Shown one piece after another: positions 10,935 to 24,480 of a DNA stretch of 64,000 nt (positions are counted from its first letter, which is position 1; every line of letters starts with the position of its first letter). The stretch spans positions 1 through 64,000 of the forward strand of contig JADHZB010001458.1 in assembly GCA_015657535.1 (NCBI GenBank), read 5' to 3'. The translations under genes were made by a program, and so were the position numbers. The stretch is from Nephromyces sp. MM_2019. Its lineage: Eukaryota > Apicomplexa > Aconoidasida > Nephromycida. The notes below the pieces were generated by a model. It did no database searches. It saw only the letters and a program-made list of their open reading frames with translations, and was not told the DNA's origin.

Positions 10935-13900
10935 ATGCAACATTTTGTTGGCAAAAAATGTTGTTTCTGCAGTTTACAGCCGGTAGAAAACCGCGATTCA
11001 GGCTATATTGATAACCGAAATACCAAACTTGAAAGCGATTACAAATTGCTCTTCTGTTCTCTAGGTGGGTATTTAGATCGTAAACAAAAACTTAAAAAAA
11101 TCTAACTGGTGATTTTTTTTTCAAAATTGCTCACAGAAGAAAACGGATGCGGCCATTTAGAAAAGGAAGAAAAAGCCAAGGTGTGCAAAATTTTGGTTTT
11201 TTTAATCACGAGTATATATATATATAGTGTGAAATTAGAGAATAATTCAGCTTTCCAAATTATCTGCCGGTTAAAACAGTTAATGCTATCAACTCGTGCC
11301 GATAGCATGCTCTACTTTGTAACTATTTTCAGAGTCATTTAAGACTAATTCCTGGAAGTGTTGACAATGGAGCAAACATAAATCAACAAAGTAAGAAGTT
11401 ACCCAGACCACCACCTAAAAACTATCGCATTAATTGTAGTGGCCTTTTCTTATCGAAAGCAATTTTAAGATTTAAATTTCTTATTTTGCACCCAAGTTCT
11501 GCAAAAAGCAATGCCGAACGGCATAATCAATGTGTTTTAATAATTTTTATGTCGTACATCACGGAAACAAATAATGCGTATTTTTAATGGATTGAATTCA
11601 AGAAAACTTTGAGTTGTATCATAGTAACTTCGTAAGTGTTTTAGGGCTGGCAAGCCGGCATTGTACAAGCTGTATTCTTTTATTCGTCTTGAAATTTTTC
11701 AGTCTCTCAAGGCGCAGTTAGTTCCGTAAACTGTTTTTGGTGTTTGCAGCTATTTACTAAGCATTGTTCGAAAAAAATTCGAAGCTTTTAGGGAAAAATT
11801 GTCTATTTCTCAGAGTGAAATAACGCTTGTGCTAATCTTCCTGCGTTAATCTTTCAATGGTGCTTGCTTAAGAACCTAAGTATGTTAAATATGTAGAAAC
11901 TAAAAGTAAAGCTTTACCAAAAAGCAAAGGCTTATGGAATATTCAATGACGTATAATAAAATAGAGTATGCATACTTTTGAAGATAAACAATTTTTCACT
12001 GCACTGCTGGAGCTGGGCATATAGAAGTCTCCACCGTAAACTAAAACGATTTCACGCTTTTTTTGTGGGATAAGCTTGAATATCAGGAGCCTTAAAAATT
12101 TGGATATATCTTTGGGCGCGCCCCTAAAAAATCCACCCATGAAACCTATATGATTAGCCGCTTTATATCACAACTTTGAGAATCCATTGCACCTGCTAGT
12201 GGGTAATACCAGCTTTATGGTATCAATACGCGCACAACCTTTGAACTTAAAGAGTAAAAAATTGAATAGCTTTTTTTTAAATAAACGAAATAAATCTAGG
12301 ATCCAGAAGTGTAAGCTATAGCTTAAGGCTCTGATATATTTTATAATTTCTCCCTGATTGAATTTAACGAAAACAAAATATTACTTTTCCATTTCATATT
12401 GGGACTACTTATTAAATCTTTTAATTTCAAAGAATTCAAGTAAGTATAAAAGTATGGTAAGGATAAAAGTTCCGATTTAACCAGCAGGAATCCTAACTTC
12501 GAACTTGATATTCAAGTTTTTAATCTTTATTCAGAGCAATTCATAGAATGGAAAAAAAAAATTCCCTTAAAAAGTGCCATTATTCCTACAAGAAAAAAGG
12601 AATCGAAAATTAATAAAAAACTGAAAAAACAAAAAAATTCCTTTGGAAATATGTCAAAATCCAAGGTAAAAAGTTTCTAATCTAAAAATATTTTTGCATT
12701 GCAAAAACATTTCAAAATTGCATTAATTGATGAAAAAATCACTTCTTATTAACTTTTCACTTTAAAAAATCATATACATCTTTAAGAAAGTCTTATATAA
12801 AGGTTTAAAGATAGGCTACTATTGAGTACCCTAAGGCTAACTGAAGTATACGGGCAAGCAACGCTTAACAATTTCTAAAGTTCTTAGTTTTGAATGAAGT
12901 CTTTTTTTCTCTGATTATCATTTAAAATTTTTTTTGACCGCTTTCAGATAATTTCAAAGCCTCTAAATAGCCTGAAAACATGGGACTTCGAGGCTCAAAA
13001 AATAGCTCTCCCTCTGAAAATTGAAAGCACAGCTTTTCTTTCTTCAATCTCTAATCATAAATATCGCAGATGTACACGAAATTCCTGTGATGTAAGCCAG
13101 ATATTCAGCAACTGCTCAAAATTTGGCTGGCAGCAGAAAATAGCGCTGAAACCGATGATCCTAGTAAAATTGGATCAAGATTGCAAAGAAAAGTACTTCA
13201 AGAATCCAGTGAAAATCAGGTAATTTTAGGAAGCCTCAAAGTTCAACCTCACTATGAAATTAATGCCCAAACGCTTTCTTCAATAAGTACAGTGAACTAA
13301 GAGCAAGGTGCTTCAAGATGTAAAAAAGTATAATTTAATGTTTAGCAGAAAAATATTCGCGCTGAAAGCTAAAGTTTTTGCTTCATAGAAAATGGCATAA
13401 TTTATCTGTATAGATAAAAGCAGCATATCTAAGTCATCATTTTTACTGCACACACCGTATTCACTCAGAACCACGGAAGATATCAATAGTGGAAAGAAGC
13501 GCAGAATTAAGAGGACCGTGACGCAAAGTAGAAAACTCTGCCCAAAATCTCTTATTATGAGGGAAATAATGATTTCAGAGGTTCTAAAAAGTAGCCAAAA
13601 CTTAAGTTTCTTTTGTGGAAATTTGGATCTATTTGGCGTCGCTATAAACTTAGAAAGCCAAGTGCTTGATGAAGCAAACCTGAAATTAAGTTATGATCTT
13701 TATATGAAAGGCTTGAAATACATATATAACGCAGGGCCAAAGTTGCGGGATGAGCAGGACTGCTACATCCATTGGCCTCTAGCATCCTCAATAAATGATG
13801 CTCCTACTCTGCAATATCGCAAGCTTTTATCATTTGGTCTAAGGGATAAAGTTTCTCAGATACTTTTGGCAGAAGAAAAAAATGATCAGCGGGATGCATG

Positions 13901-15467
13901 CTACTCAAACAATGTCACTAAATATTACACAACGGAAAGTTCTGCGATGGAAGTTCCGCAAGTTGAGCAAGATTTTGAAATAGTTAGATTCCAGACTTAT
14001 AACCGCAGAGTCTCATCTCAAAGAGGCCAGCACATACATGAAAATAAGGCAACTAAAATCCTTGATGAAGCTTACATTAGTGAGGTACCCAGCAGCGACT
14101 ACGCTACTTCTCTCTTTGAGAAAGAAGGCACCCCTGAATTACATTCAGGCAGCTTATTTGCTAAGAAACTCACAAAGCGCAGCTCTAGCAATGAGGTAGT
14201 CGCTGGGGCCGGTGAAGGCTCTCTAAGAGAAGGATTTTCAAACAAAATTTTCAAATTCTACGAATTAGCGCAGCAGACTCTAATTGGGCAGAGTGTGCAG
14301 GATAAGTCTAAAATAAAGCCTATTCCCTCACATGATGCTTTGACGGCAGCTAGCAAACATAATTTAACGGAGGTGAATGACAATGAGGAAATACGTAGGG
14401 AAACCAGCGCGTCCTCAGAGGACTTCGTGGCAGTCGATTTTACATATTCTATTGAAGATTTCAGCGTTCAAGATGATATCAGCCCGCGAACGTTTTATGG
14501 TCTTCGTGACAGCCTGGAAGAGCGCTGCGCAGATGCTGCGCCAGTAGAAAAAAATTTGGACACCACAACCCACAAAAGTAGTAAGCATGCCAGTATGGGG
14601 CGTCAAATAGGTTCAATTCCATCGATCTTACCGAAATTCTTATCTTGGAGAGAGTACTCGATGAAATTTAGCTACAAAAATGAGAGCGAATCCAATAGTT
14701 CGATCGTATCAAATGGAAGCATCGAAGATAGTAGTCGTGTAAGCAATATGCGTCACTCTAGTCACCAAGCAGAATTTACATGTCTACCTCTCGGCGATAA
14801 CCTAAGCTGCGGTAAAGTTGGCAATAGCTACAACGCACGTGCTACCCTCAGCCATAAAAGCATGGATTCCTCAGTGATATTAGAGGACTCTGCTTCTACA
14901 ACTAAGCTCCTGGATGATCAAAACAAGGTGCAAGGGTATTTCCAACATAGAGCATACTCTGGGGTTCGAAATAATGAAGGTGCTGAATTGGAGTCTCATG
15001 AAGTCTCACCCACGCCAGGCCATAGAGAAGATACCATATGCGATGCAACACTGTACACGCCCACAATGAGATCAGCTGAATCACGAATAAATTATGAACC
15101 AAAAAGTGAAACTTGCAGACCTATGCATGGGGAATATTTCCCAGAAACGAGATATGCGCCACCAGATAGCTTGTGTCCTCCAGAGCATAACGGCAGGACA
15201 GTGGTAATAAATATGCCTGAAAATATTATTCATTTAGATGACCTGCAGCAGAGAGCCCAACGAAATACTAGAGAGCTTTATAGTCGCTCTTTTATTCATG
15301 TAGAAAATCCAGAAACTGCTTTTTCTCTCATGAACGTAAAGAGAGCGAAGGAGTTGTTATGGGAAGGAATAAGCAGTTTTAAAACATCAGTGGAAAGATC
15401 AGGGCAATTTTTTTTGGACCCTTTATTTTGGGCATCGGCATCTGATAGTACAAGGGATGTATCCTAA
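10935..15467 (+). CDS. Six-exon hypothetical protein, about 877 aa, Cys cluster at N-terminus
   Basis: Exons: 10935-11064, 11137-11180, 11333-11390, 12535-12665, 12948-13219 and 13469-15467. Every junction agrees in phase and has GT-AG ends, giving 878 codons including TAA (15465-15467). The start is the first ATG after an in-frame TAA at 10896; an earlier exon cannot be excluded. Residues 9-50 carry Cys9, Cys10, Cys12, Cys41, Cys48 and His50, a possible zinc-binding cluster. Exons 3-5 are Lys-rich with a basic run around KKESKINKKLKKQKN. The 2-kb last exon is hydrophilic, Ser/Glu/Asn-rich and contains no membrane segment. Its first part (FFCGNLDLFGVAINLES, then YMKGLKYIYNAGPKLRD) and the end (NVKRAKELLWEGISSFKTSV) look folded; the middle looks disordered. 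I do not recognise the family. AATAAA lies at 15827-15832. The first three exons are the least certain. Confidence 0.6.
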
Positions 15468-16682
15468 ATTTATGAGTTACGGTTGCAAATATCGGCCTGC
15501 TGCTGCCGAGTAAACCTGGTTGAGAGACAGCTAGAAATTCTCAAATTCCTTTTAAATGGCCGAATGATAAGGATATTATGAAATTTTTACGCGTTATTTT
15601 CTATTGTATCTGAAAAAAAGCAAGGATGATAATATTGCTTCGGCCTTCCCACAGCACAATATCTCCATATATTAATGGCTAATTTCTAAGTTTTCATCTT
15701 CTACAAAAGCAACGGGATAGAAAACGCAAGCTCGTTAATCTGAGGCATTCGATATCCTCGAAAATATTTTTATTACTATTTTTCTCAAGAAACTAGAGCC
15801 ACGGTGGCATTAAATCAAAAACGTACAATAAACGAGATTCCGGGGAATTCAACTGAAATGACTTCCCGCCACAGAGCAACAACGCTTCATCCTACTTTGC
15901 ATCAAAAGATAAAGACCTAATAATGAGACATGCTTCAATATAAGACACACTGAGAGTGAGAAGTTATGTATACTTTACCACCTCAGGGAAATATAACATT
16001 CGCATCTGATCTAGCAAGGTGGCTCGAGGCATACAGAGACGAGTCTTTTTCGTCGCACAAAAACAAGTCATCCAAGCATATACTCATATCCCAAATATTA
16101 GCATATACAAACGGATAACGGATGCTAATTGAAGCTTTCACATGCTTGCTGGCGCTAAATATATTACCACTGCCCCTAAGGTAGTAGGAAACTTTGCTTG
16201 ACTAAATGTAACGATCCTATCAGTAGAAGGCACGGTCATTAGCCATAACAAAGAGAGGTCAAAGTTGACGATTTTCCAGCATTTAAATAGCTCGTAAAAA
16301 CCGAGGATGTTTACCAAAAGTGCTCGAACTTAAGAACTTAAATTTTTGTATTAAAAAAAAATACTAAAATATGGATTTTCTCACAAAATGATAAACTTTC
16401 AATATGTAATATTACTATAGCTCAAAAAATTTTAACTATGCCCTACGCTTCCTGCCTTTTATTGGATGGTTTGCATTTAAGGGGCCACAACTCATTGAGT
16501 TACGGACACCTACTTGTTTACTGCATACATGCGCTCGCAAAATTCGCAAAATTCCTAGGTAAATACAAATTATTTTCTGTTTACTTCTTATCCATGTTAA
16601 GCATCCTTGTCTAACCTCCGCATACTATTCACCGTAGGAATTCGCAGCGCGAAAATTATGTAAAACTCCTTAAAAAACTTAT
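15468..16682. other. Convergent intergenic spacer
   Basis: About 1.2 kb between two gene 3' ends (plus gene ending 15467, minus gene ending 16683). It holds a possible plus-strand poly(A) signal at 15827-15832. No coding frame or RNA gene is apparent. Confidence 0.5.
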
Positions 16683-19600
16683 TCATGTGCTGCTACGTTT
16701 CTTCCACTTCGTCATCGCACTAGCTTTGTCAGATCTGCTAATGATAACTTTGCAGACTTCCGTGAGAAAAGTACAACCCTTACCAGGGTACCGTTTATCA
16801 TAACTCTTGCGTATATCTCTTGCACCTTGGGCCATCCAACCGCAAATAACGGGTGGGGGGGGCATGAAATATCGTCTGTTGGGAGGCATATCCGTGTAAT
16901 CTATCATTCCAACCAATATTGACATGCAGGAAGCTAGCGCTACTAGAAAAGAAATCTCCTGAGAAGGAAGCACTCCTGAATGAAGATAACCCTCTAATAG
17001 GCATTGGCAATAAGTTACATATAATTTAAAGCTTTTCCCTGGAAGGTAGACAAATTCTTCAGTAGGTTTATCATCTTGCCAATCGGTAAAACACTTAGCT
17101 GATGACTCAACACAAGGTTGCGAAGGAGTGCCTACAGCTCCTACCTCAACTGCTGAAGTATTTGATACACATTCCGAGGTTTTCTTTTCATCATCAGCCA
17201 ATAGTGGAATGGATAAGCAGTCGGGCGCGACTTGAGGCATCTCCTGAAAGATTTTGGGTAAAATTTGTACTAGTAAAAAATTAGTTAAATACTAATGCAT
17301 AAAAAATTTCTTCTGATGTTACTCACCTGCTCATTACTGACCAAAGACAGAGGGTTTCGCAGCGTATTTTTCTCCGAATCACAGCTTCCTGAAATCGCCT
17401 TTATGCCCAGTACTCCAGCTTGCAATAAATTTATTGAAAAATAATTTTTTCCCAAAATTACATTCAGCTGCATGAGAACACATGAAAGCGGAACCATGCC
17501 TCCAAAACAGGCATCCAAGTTCCGGAACTCACCACCAGAGACATTCAAAACATGGGTGATAATACTTCTAAGCAAGTCCGCTGGAAAGCTTCCCAAAATA
17601 GCCAAAATTCTCAAACAATCCCCGTTTTTCTCCCTTAGTGTCAACGCACTAACAACTGTTACGAAGAGATAGGTACCTCCTGGTTTTTTAATAAAGTCGA
17701 TTAAATTATCACCTATTTCTGCCGACTTCAGATTGTCTAAGATAGCGGCCTAAAGGAAGCAAATTACAATAAAAAATAAAAGAACTAGCCCGCTACTACT
17801 CTAAAATAAGCACACTTAGAACATATAAAGCAGGCATAAAATAAATGGAAAAATCTCGTAACAATCGAATATAGTGATTTTAAAATCTTCAGTAATTGCC
17901 TTATACCGCATAAATAGCAATTTTGCAGACTATAAGAATTATTATCAGCCTCAAAAATAGAAAAATCTAATTATTCCAAAAATAAAAAAAATCTCTTCTA
18001 CCTAGAAATTTCACTTTGCTTTAGTAAAACCAAAAGTATATGAAAATTAAGAAATTCAAAAATGGCTAGAATCTGTGACAAAAAGCAACTCTTTCGTGGA
18101 GCAAACTATTTTTGAACCTTTATTCATAAAAAAGCCTCGTTACTTCTAAGGTTCTCGATGAGTCCAGAATACGCGCAAAAATAATTCCAAAAATCGCAGC
18201 ATACATAAGCAAAGGAGGGGGAAAAAATTTTTTTAATAGCGCAACAGGGATAATTCCATTCTTTTTTATCACTAACAGTGCTGCTTAGTCTGGGATAACA
18301 TAAGAAACATTGCTACGGAGAAATAATCGAAACAAAGATGGATGTTTTATTTAGCCAATAATCAAGCTTTGAATGTGCAAGAAAAAATGGCGCATGAAGG
18401 GACGAATTACCAACCATATTATGGGCAATTGCAATTGCATATGCCTTTTCATTTATGTACTTTAACGGATAGCACGAAGTAAATATGCAGTGTAAAAGGC
18501 CTAAAAAACGTCCTAATCTCCGATGCATGCATTCACCAAGTATGCTGCGATTGATTTGATTGACGAGAAACTTGAAAAAGCAAAAAAATCATAAAACTGA
18601 GAAAATTCACGTTGTTTTACAGTATAGTAAGAAAAATTAGTAGCCGAGTTTTCGCAAGAGCTTTTCAAAAATCATGCTATCCATACACGTGTTTGATAGT
18701 GAGAATCTCGATATGTTTACATGTGATATTACAAATCTTGATAAGTACGTGTTTATATGTGATAGTGAGAATCTTGATGTGAGCATGTCTGCGCGTATGT
18801 GTGTGATAGCGTTCTTGCTTTTGAAGATAAAGCCCTAATATTTTGAATACAAATTAAATATTCACGTTTTCTTAACTAAAAAATGGTGGAAGCATATACA
18901 AGATGCTAAAAACTATATTTTTACCAGATATGTTCCCTTGCTATGCAGCAGAATACTCCTTCCATGGCTTAGCTCCGAGTAGGACCATGAGACCAACATA
19001 GTCACAGTTCCTATAGCCTCCATAATGCTCTCGAAACCATGTCTAGATATTCTACCTAGGCAAAAAGTATACAACAAATTGCACACTAAATAGAAAGTCA
19101 TAGCAAAGACTAGTCCAGAAATCTTTTAAAACTCAAATAAGCTTCGCAGTACTTTGAAATGCTTTCGGAGTCAAAGCAGAAATCCTAATCTCTCTCGACA
19201 AAATTTTCTTTTAAGAAAAACGGCGCTCCATGTAAAACCTTGGCACCCATGATGTGCACCCATGACACACACAGATGCACCAAAACATGAAAAACAACAC
19301 ACAGAGAGAACTTTAGGCAAAATTCCCATATTTCAACGGACTTTTCCAAGGCTAGCAATTTTTCGAGAAATCAAGACAAAGTTGGCGCTAATTTATGGCA
19401 TTACTAAATTAACTAGACTAATCTAGCAAAAATGGCTACTAAAGATTGCCAGATATGTCTAATTCAAGGCTAAAAGCCGCCATATAATAAGAAGGATCAC
19501 ATTATAATAAAGTCCTAAAAATATATGCCAAACTTTACGGAATTTTACAAGAATTTCATACCTTCACAATCAGTATCGCTGCCTAGAATAGCATCTATCG

Positions 19601-22600
19601 CGTCGATACGCATTGCTTTAAGCATCTTCAGAATGCATTCCAGGATTTCCATTCCTCCAGCTTCAACAAAGCTACTACAGATGCGTCTCTTATCAAGTTC
19701 AGCAAGCGGTACTCCTATTTCATCTCTAAAAATCGCAATCTTTTGAGCTTTACGAAGCATTTCACATCTTTCACATGGGCACCTAAAACAGCACAATAAA
19801 AAAATTCATTGGAACGCATAAAACAGCCTTAAAAAAAGATAATAAAACTGTGAAAAAAGCAGATTACATAATTCCGGTAGTTTGACAAAACTTTATCAAG
19901 TAGATGATGCATTTTTAAAAGCGAAAATTAGTGCGACAGACATTCAGTTACCAAAGCTGCTTTTCAACCCTTTGAAATATCAAATAAACAAAGCACAATA
20001 GTGCGCTATCCCACACAAATTTCAAGTGAATTACAAGTACTAAGCAGCAAAATCATCGCTCGTTTCAAAAAAAAACAAAGAGGGATGAAAAGTATACAAA
20101 AATAAAAATACTTCGAGGAAACAGTAACGAAAGCACCAAGAATATCTGCAAACTGAAGGATTTCGCCCAAAAAATGAAAGCAAAGCAATCTAATGCTTCA
20201 CGCAGTATTTGAGGAGGTATTTTTGCTCGTTAGAACAGATTAAATCCTACAATTGAGTACTAATTGAAAAAAATAGTTTTAAAAAAGCCTCAATCTTCAG
20301 GAATATTGAACTAAACTGGGAGAATATCTGAAAATCTCGAAAAAAAAAAACTTTATTAGCTTAAAAGAGAGCTTGAAACCTCAATATTATTAGAATTTCG
20401 AGCAGAGGCTACCAGAAAAAAGTATAATTTTCGTATTAATGAATTGCTATAGTACCTTACAGCAGAAACTACAAAATTATGGAAATCAAAAGCCACTTTA
20501 GCGGTCAATTCACTTATTCAAACTAGGACTTCACCACGTGAAGTGAAGAAGACCTCTTAGAAGAAGCCAAAAAACGCCATTAAGGAAAAGCAAATTTCTC
20601 TGTATTGATTCTAGACTAAGCTACGAGTAAATAAATTCAAGCAAAGTTAATTCCAAAGTTTTATAAAGAGAAAGGTTCAAAGGGAGGAGTTAGCGCATTC
20701 TGAATCAAGGCAACGATATAGGATTCTGCTCAAGCTTTGTAAAATATTTTATTCCAGCTTTTAAACTTATCTTTCACGTATTTTTAGGTGGCATGCGAGC
20801 ACATTCCGGACTCTGTCTGGTTTTGTGTGTGTGCATATATTCCTCACTCTTTCAATAAGTATATTTTCCCCACTCTGGTTTTTGATTTTACCTTTCTTTA
20901 GAGTAAACCAAAGAGCATAATTTTCATAATCAAAAATGTTCAAAGTTTTCAAAACCAAGCAAAAGTGAGGGGCTACCTCTCATCTTTCCGCAGGAGTAAT
21001 GAGCTGCCAATTTCCAGCTGAGATGCTGCTATGTGCTTACAAAGTGAGTTTCCTAACCCGAAGGACATAACTGCTTGAAGTATTTCGGAATATCTAACAA
21101 GCAAGCGAGTCAACTTTAACGCTTTAATCTCTTCAAAGATTTGCCTCATCTTTGACCAGCCTTCCATATGGAAGCACCTGGCCATACGGGGAACCTGAAA
21201 ATAATTTCAGCGTGAAATCATCAATCTAAATGGTGGGGCAGCTACTGAGTGGCACATAAGAAACGGGCTTAAATGAGGGAGCAAAAACGCACCCGAAAAA
21301 AGCTCATTATAAAAACGTTTTGGCAGAAATTAAACTTTTTTTCAAGGCAAGTTTAACATCGAGAAAAAGCCAAATATAGCGTCTTTGATATTCAAAAATT
21401 TTGAAATCTTAAAGTGATGATAAAGCACTTTAATGCCTGCATAGTATGTGCAACAAAAGCTCGTCGATGCTATTAAAGCAAGAAAATACGTGTGCCATAC
21501 AGCTGCAGATGAGAATAGCCTAACTTATTTTTATTAGCTGTCGTGGAAATTAAATGAAGTCCAAAAAGGACACTGGCGATAAAACCAAAGAAGACCCATT
21601 TTTTCAGCATAAAGGGGTGCTTTTTAGTAGCGTAGGTATACTTGAAAAAAAAGTATACGCATATACACACACCGGCGAAAAGGCGAAAGAACGCAAGAGT
21701 ATGTTTCTCTTTCGAAGTTCATCGGAACTAAAGATGCCACTGCTACATGTGTGAGTAATCTTTATGGCAGCCAAATCATTTTTAGCTAAAGACAGCAAGT
21801 TTATCAAAAAACTAGCTGTGTTAAATCTTTATTTTTAATCCTAGAATCCTTTTGAAATATACCAATAAATTCCATTGAAGCTCAAAAACTCCAATTTAAT
21901 ACACACGGTTTAAGATATATTACCTACCACTCGATGGGGTGGGAAAGTCCTGATTGCCACGTAAAACGTGTGAAGCGCTATCTCTCTGCAACGAGATGAA
22001 ATCCCTCCCTTCATGTTGCTTTGCTTGTGAGGAAGGCTCAGAAGGGATAAGTGTGCATTTATGTATTTTTCCATCAAAGAAAGCTCTTCAAAGTTCCAGT
22101 TGATGTCCACATAGTACTTGTGCCTCTCACATAGAAAGTAAACCAGTAGAGGTATGTCTCCTATATCGTCATCATACGTAGGGTGCTCTTTGCACAAAAG
22201 GGCCATAAACTCCTAAAAAAAAAATTAGTGGAAAAAAGCATTCCAATCAAATATATCAGGAAAATTAGCAAGATAGAATCTAAAAACTGCTTGGAAGATA
22301 AAAATTAAAATATGCTAAAAATAAGAGCAAGACAGAATTCACATTTACGCTGTCGATAACAAACTTATGTAAAATTTGGAAGAATGCGCTACGCGACAAA
22401 AAGAGCTGAGAAAAAAATTATTTTCAAAACGTTTAAACGAATTTTTGACATTTTAGTGGCAGCTCCAACGGAGCTAACCACGGACTGCGAAAAGCATTTT
22501 AAGAAAGCTAAAAAAAACGAACAATTATGATTCTCCATCTACCCTTAAATAAAAAAATAGCACTATCTTCCACTACAGCTATTTCTTAAGGTTTTTTTGT

Positions 22601-23259
22601 TAAGTGAAGGGGCAGCATCATTACAATTCAAAGAAATAGTATATAGCAAACCGGATATCACCATAAGGAAAACGTGAAGCAACGCAGTAAAACAAGCGAT
22701 TATTCTCTTTTTCTTAAAAGAGCTTGATACCAAATTTTTTTTCCCCTTGTGACATTCTCTTGATCCTCCCTTAGCACAGTCATAACGATTCCACTTGAAA
22801 ATTCAAACTGCAATATACGACGCAGTTTCATAGTTTTGCAGATTTTCTCATCGTTGGCATTACGCATAGTCTATTCTTTTATATTCTCATGTTTCATCTT
22901 CTTAAACTCTCTGAATCACTAGTCAAAATTTAAACGCATCTCTCAGGAATATCTTGCTTTTACTCTCGCTTTACCTCCAATATGGGGGGGGCATCATTAT
23001 CGGGTATTCCGGTATAATTCTCATCACTCATAGCGGCCAGGACGTCGCAAAGCAACTCCAAGCCGCCCGAATAGTAAAGCTCTTCTATGCTTTTCTTGCT
23101 AGGATGCAAGTGCTGTATTATTCTCGGCAGAACATTTGATATAAAGAAGGGCACATTTCCTCTAGCCAGGAGAAGGCTTCCTTGAGACACGCTTTCCGCT
23201 AAAAATCGAGAATTTTCAGAGACGAAGTAGTCTGCGTTTTTCTGATATGCTCCAGGCAT
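16683..23259 (-). CDS. Armadillo/HEAT-like helical-repeat protein, about 707 aa, unknown
   Basis: Seven minus-strand exons: 23259-22975, 22212-21928, 21194-20977, 19782-19562, 19055-18925, 17749-17327 and 17243-16683. All junctions agree in phase (0,0,2,1,0,0) with GT-AG ends, giving 708 codons from ATG 23259 to TGA 16685-16683. More exons inside the longer introns or upstream are possible. Exons 1-6 read as amphipathic alpha-helical repeats: VPFFISNVLPRIIQHL, SGGLELLCDVLAAM, FVEAGGMEILECILKML, ISRHGFESIMEAIGTV and LRILAILGSFPADLL. These have the G-G-hydrophobic spacing typical of ARM repeats. Exon 4 starts with a CPCERCEM cysteine cluster. Exon 7 encodes an acidic, Ser/Thr-rich linker, then a hydrophobic helical segment (ISFLVALASCMSILVGMIDY), PPPPVICGW and a basic end. 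I cannot name the family; a scaffold or adaptor role is only an inference from the repeats. Confidence 0.65.
18690..18820. repeat. Degenerate minisatellite in intron of the ARM-like gene
   Basis: GATAGTGAGAATCT recurs at 18695 and 18761, with weaker copies at about 18725 and 18804. This gives units of roughly 30-40 bases rich in TGTG. It lies in the intron between exons 19055-18925 and 17749-17327. Confidence 0.55.
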
Positions 23260-23856
23260 TGTGTATAGCGTATATTATACCGGGTTTGATAGCACGTTGC
23301 TAGCGTACCCAAAAGAATGGTGAGCGGATATATAGGTAAGTTTGAAAGACAATATAGCACAAAGCAGACAGGGGAAAAAAAGAGTCGAATTTTTTTTACA
23401 CAAGTCACAGTTCGCACTGCTTTACGCGATTTCACAATTAAGCGCATATTCTAAAGAAACCCCAGCGCGCTCTTGAGTTCGCATGAAAATAGTAAAGACT
23501 TATACCCCCTGTAGAATTTAAGGGAATGGAGATTTTATATACATATATATCTGTTTTATTATTTGAATTCTCCCTGGGATGCACTTTTGTAATTTCCGCG
23601 CTGCGAGTTCAGCTCGTGAGCTTTTCCTCCACTTTTTTACAGCTCTTTTTCAGGCGATTTCAAATTGTCGATCTCAGTACAGAATCGCAATAACGATTAT
23701 ACCTGGGAGAGCTACTAGTTATTTCAAAGAATACTCGCGGCTTCAGCGTAAGCTCTTATGCTTTTCTCTTTGCTTCATTATCTAAAATCATACTTTTTTG
23801 CAAAGACATAGCAGTTAGATTCAATCGGACTTTTCGCTCCAAAAGAAAGGCTTAAC

Positions 23857-23930
23857 GCAGTACATATAAGACTTGTTGCAGTACGTAAAGGGCTTGATCC
23901 AGTACGTAACGGGTTTGGCGCAGTATTTTC
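23857..23930. repeat. 21-base tandem repeat, about 3.5 copies
   Basis: Units start at 23857, 23878, 23899 and 23920 (partial). The shared core is GCAGTACGTAA followed by a GGGCTTGAT-like end. Copies differ at several positions. Confidence 0.75.
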
Positions 23931-23995
23931 CTCCATTACCGTATTCCCCTAAAGTGTTGGGGCTTTCCGCGGAAGCTCACGGGAAACCCTCAAGC

Positions 23996-24025
23996 GGGAT
24001 CCCATGTAAGCTTATCATGGGATCC
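23996..24025. repeat. 30-base near-perfect palindrome
   Basis: Arms GGATCCCATG (23997-24006) and CATGGGATCC (24016-24025) are exact reverse complements around the 9-base loop TAAGCTTAT, which itself contains AAGCTT. It could form a hairpin or cruciform. It sits in a GC-richer block (about 23,950-24,300) where GGGAT, ATCCC and CCCGC motifs recur. Confidence 0.8.
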
Positions 24026-24440
24026 AGAGAAGTTGCCGCTTTCGTATAGGAACATGTATATGTGATCCCCGCAGCTTCACCCCACAGGATATCCCGCCAA
24101 CTTCGTACAGGATCGAGAACCACGTTCCCGCAGGTGAAACCCCTCATGGGATACCAGTGATGAAAGCAAGGATGAACGAAAGTACAGTGGTCTGCGAAAG
24201 AAGTTCGCGGCCCCCTTCATACTGATGCTTAAATTGAACTGTGATAGACGGATTAAACACCTTACGATAGGCGGGAAATGAAACACACCTCGCATTTGGT
24301 GATTAATCTAACCTTAGACTTGAAATGGCCATATTAGATATCGAACTCTCAAGCGCTAGCTTCTATCAGTAATAAATTGTAAAAAAACACAATATTTTTT
24401 TCTTGCTATACGAGAGGCCAATCACAACTCTGAAACAACT

Positions 24441-24480
24441 GCCTCCTTCAGGGTCTCGTTGTCTCCTTCAGCGTTTCGTT
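24441..24480. repeat. 20-base tandem repeat, two copies
   Basis: Two adjacent 20-base units, 24441-24460 and 24461-24480, share CTCCTTCAG and TCGTT and differ at about four positions. Confidence 0.65.
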
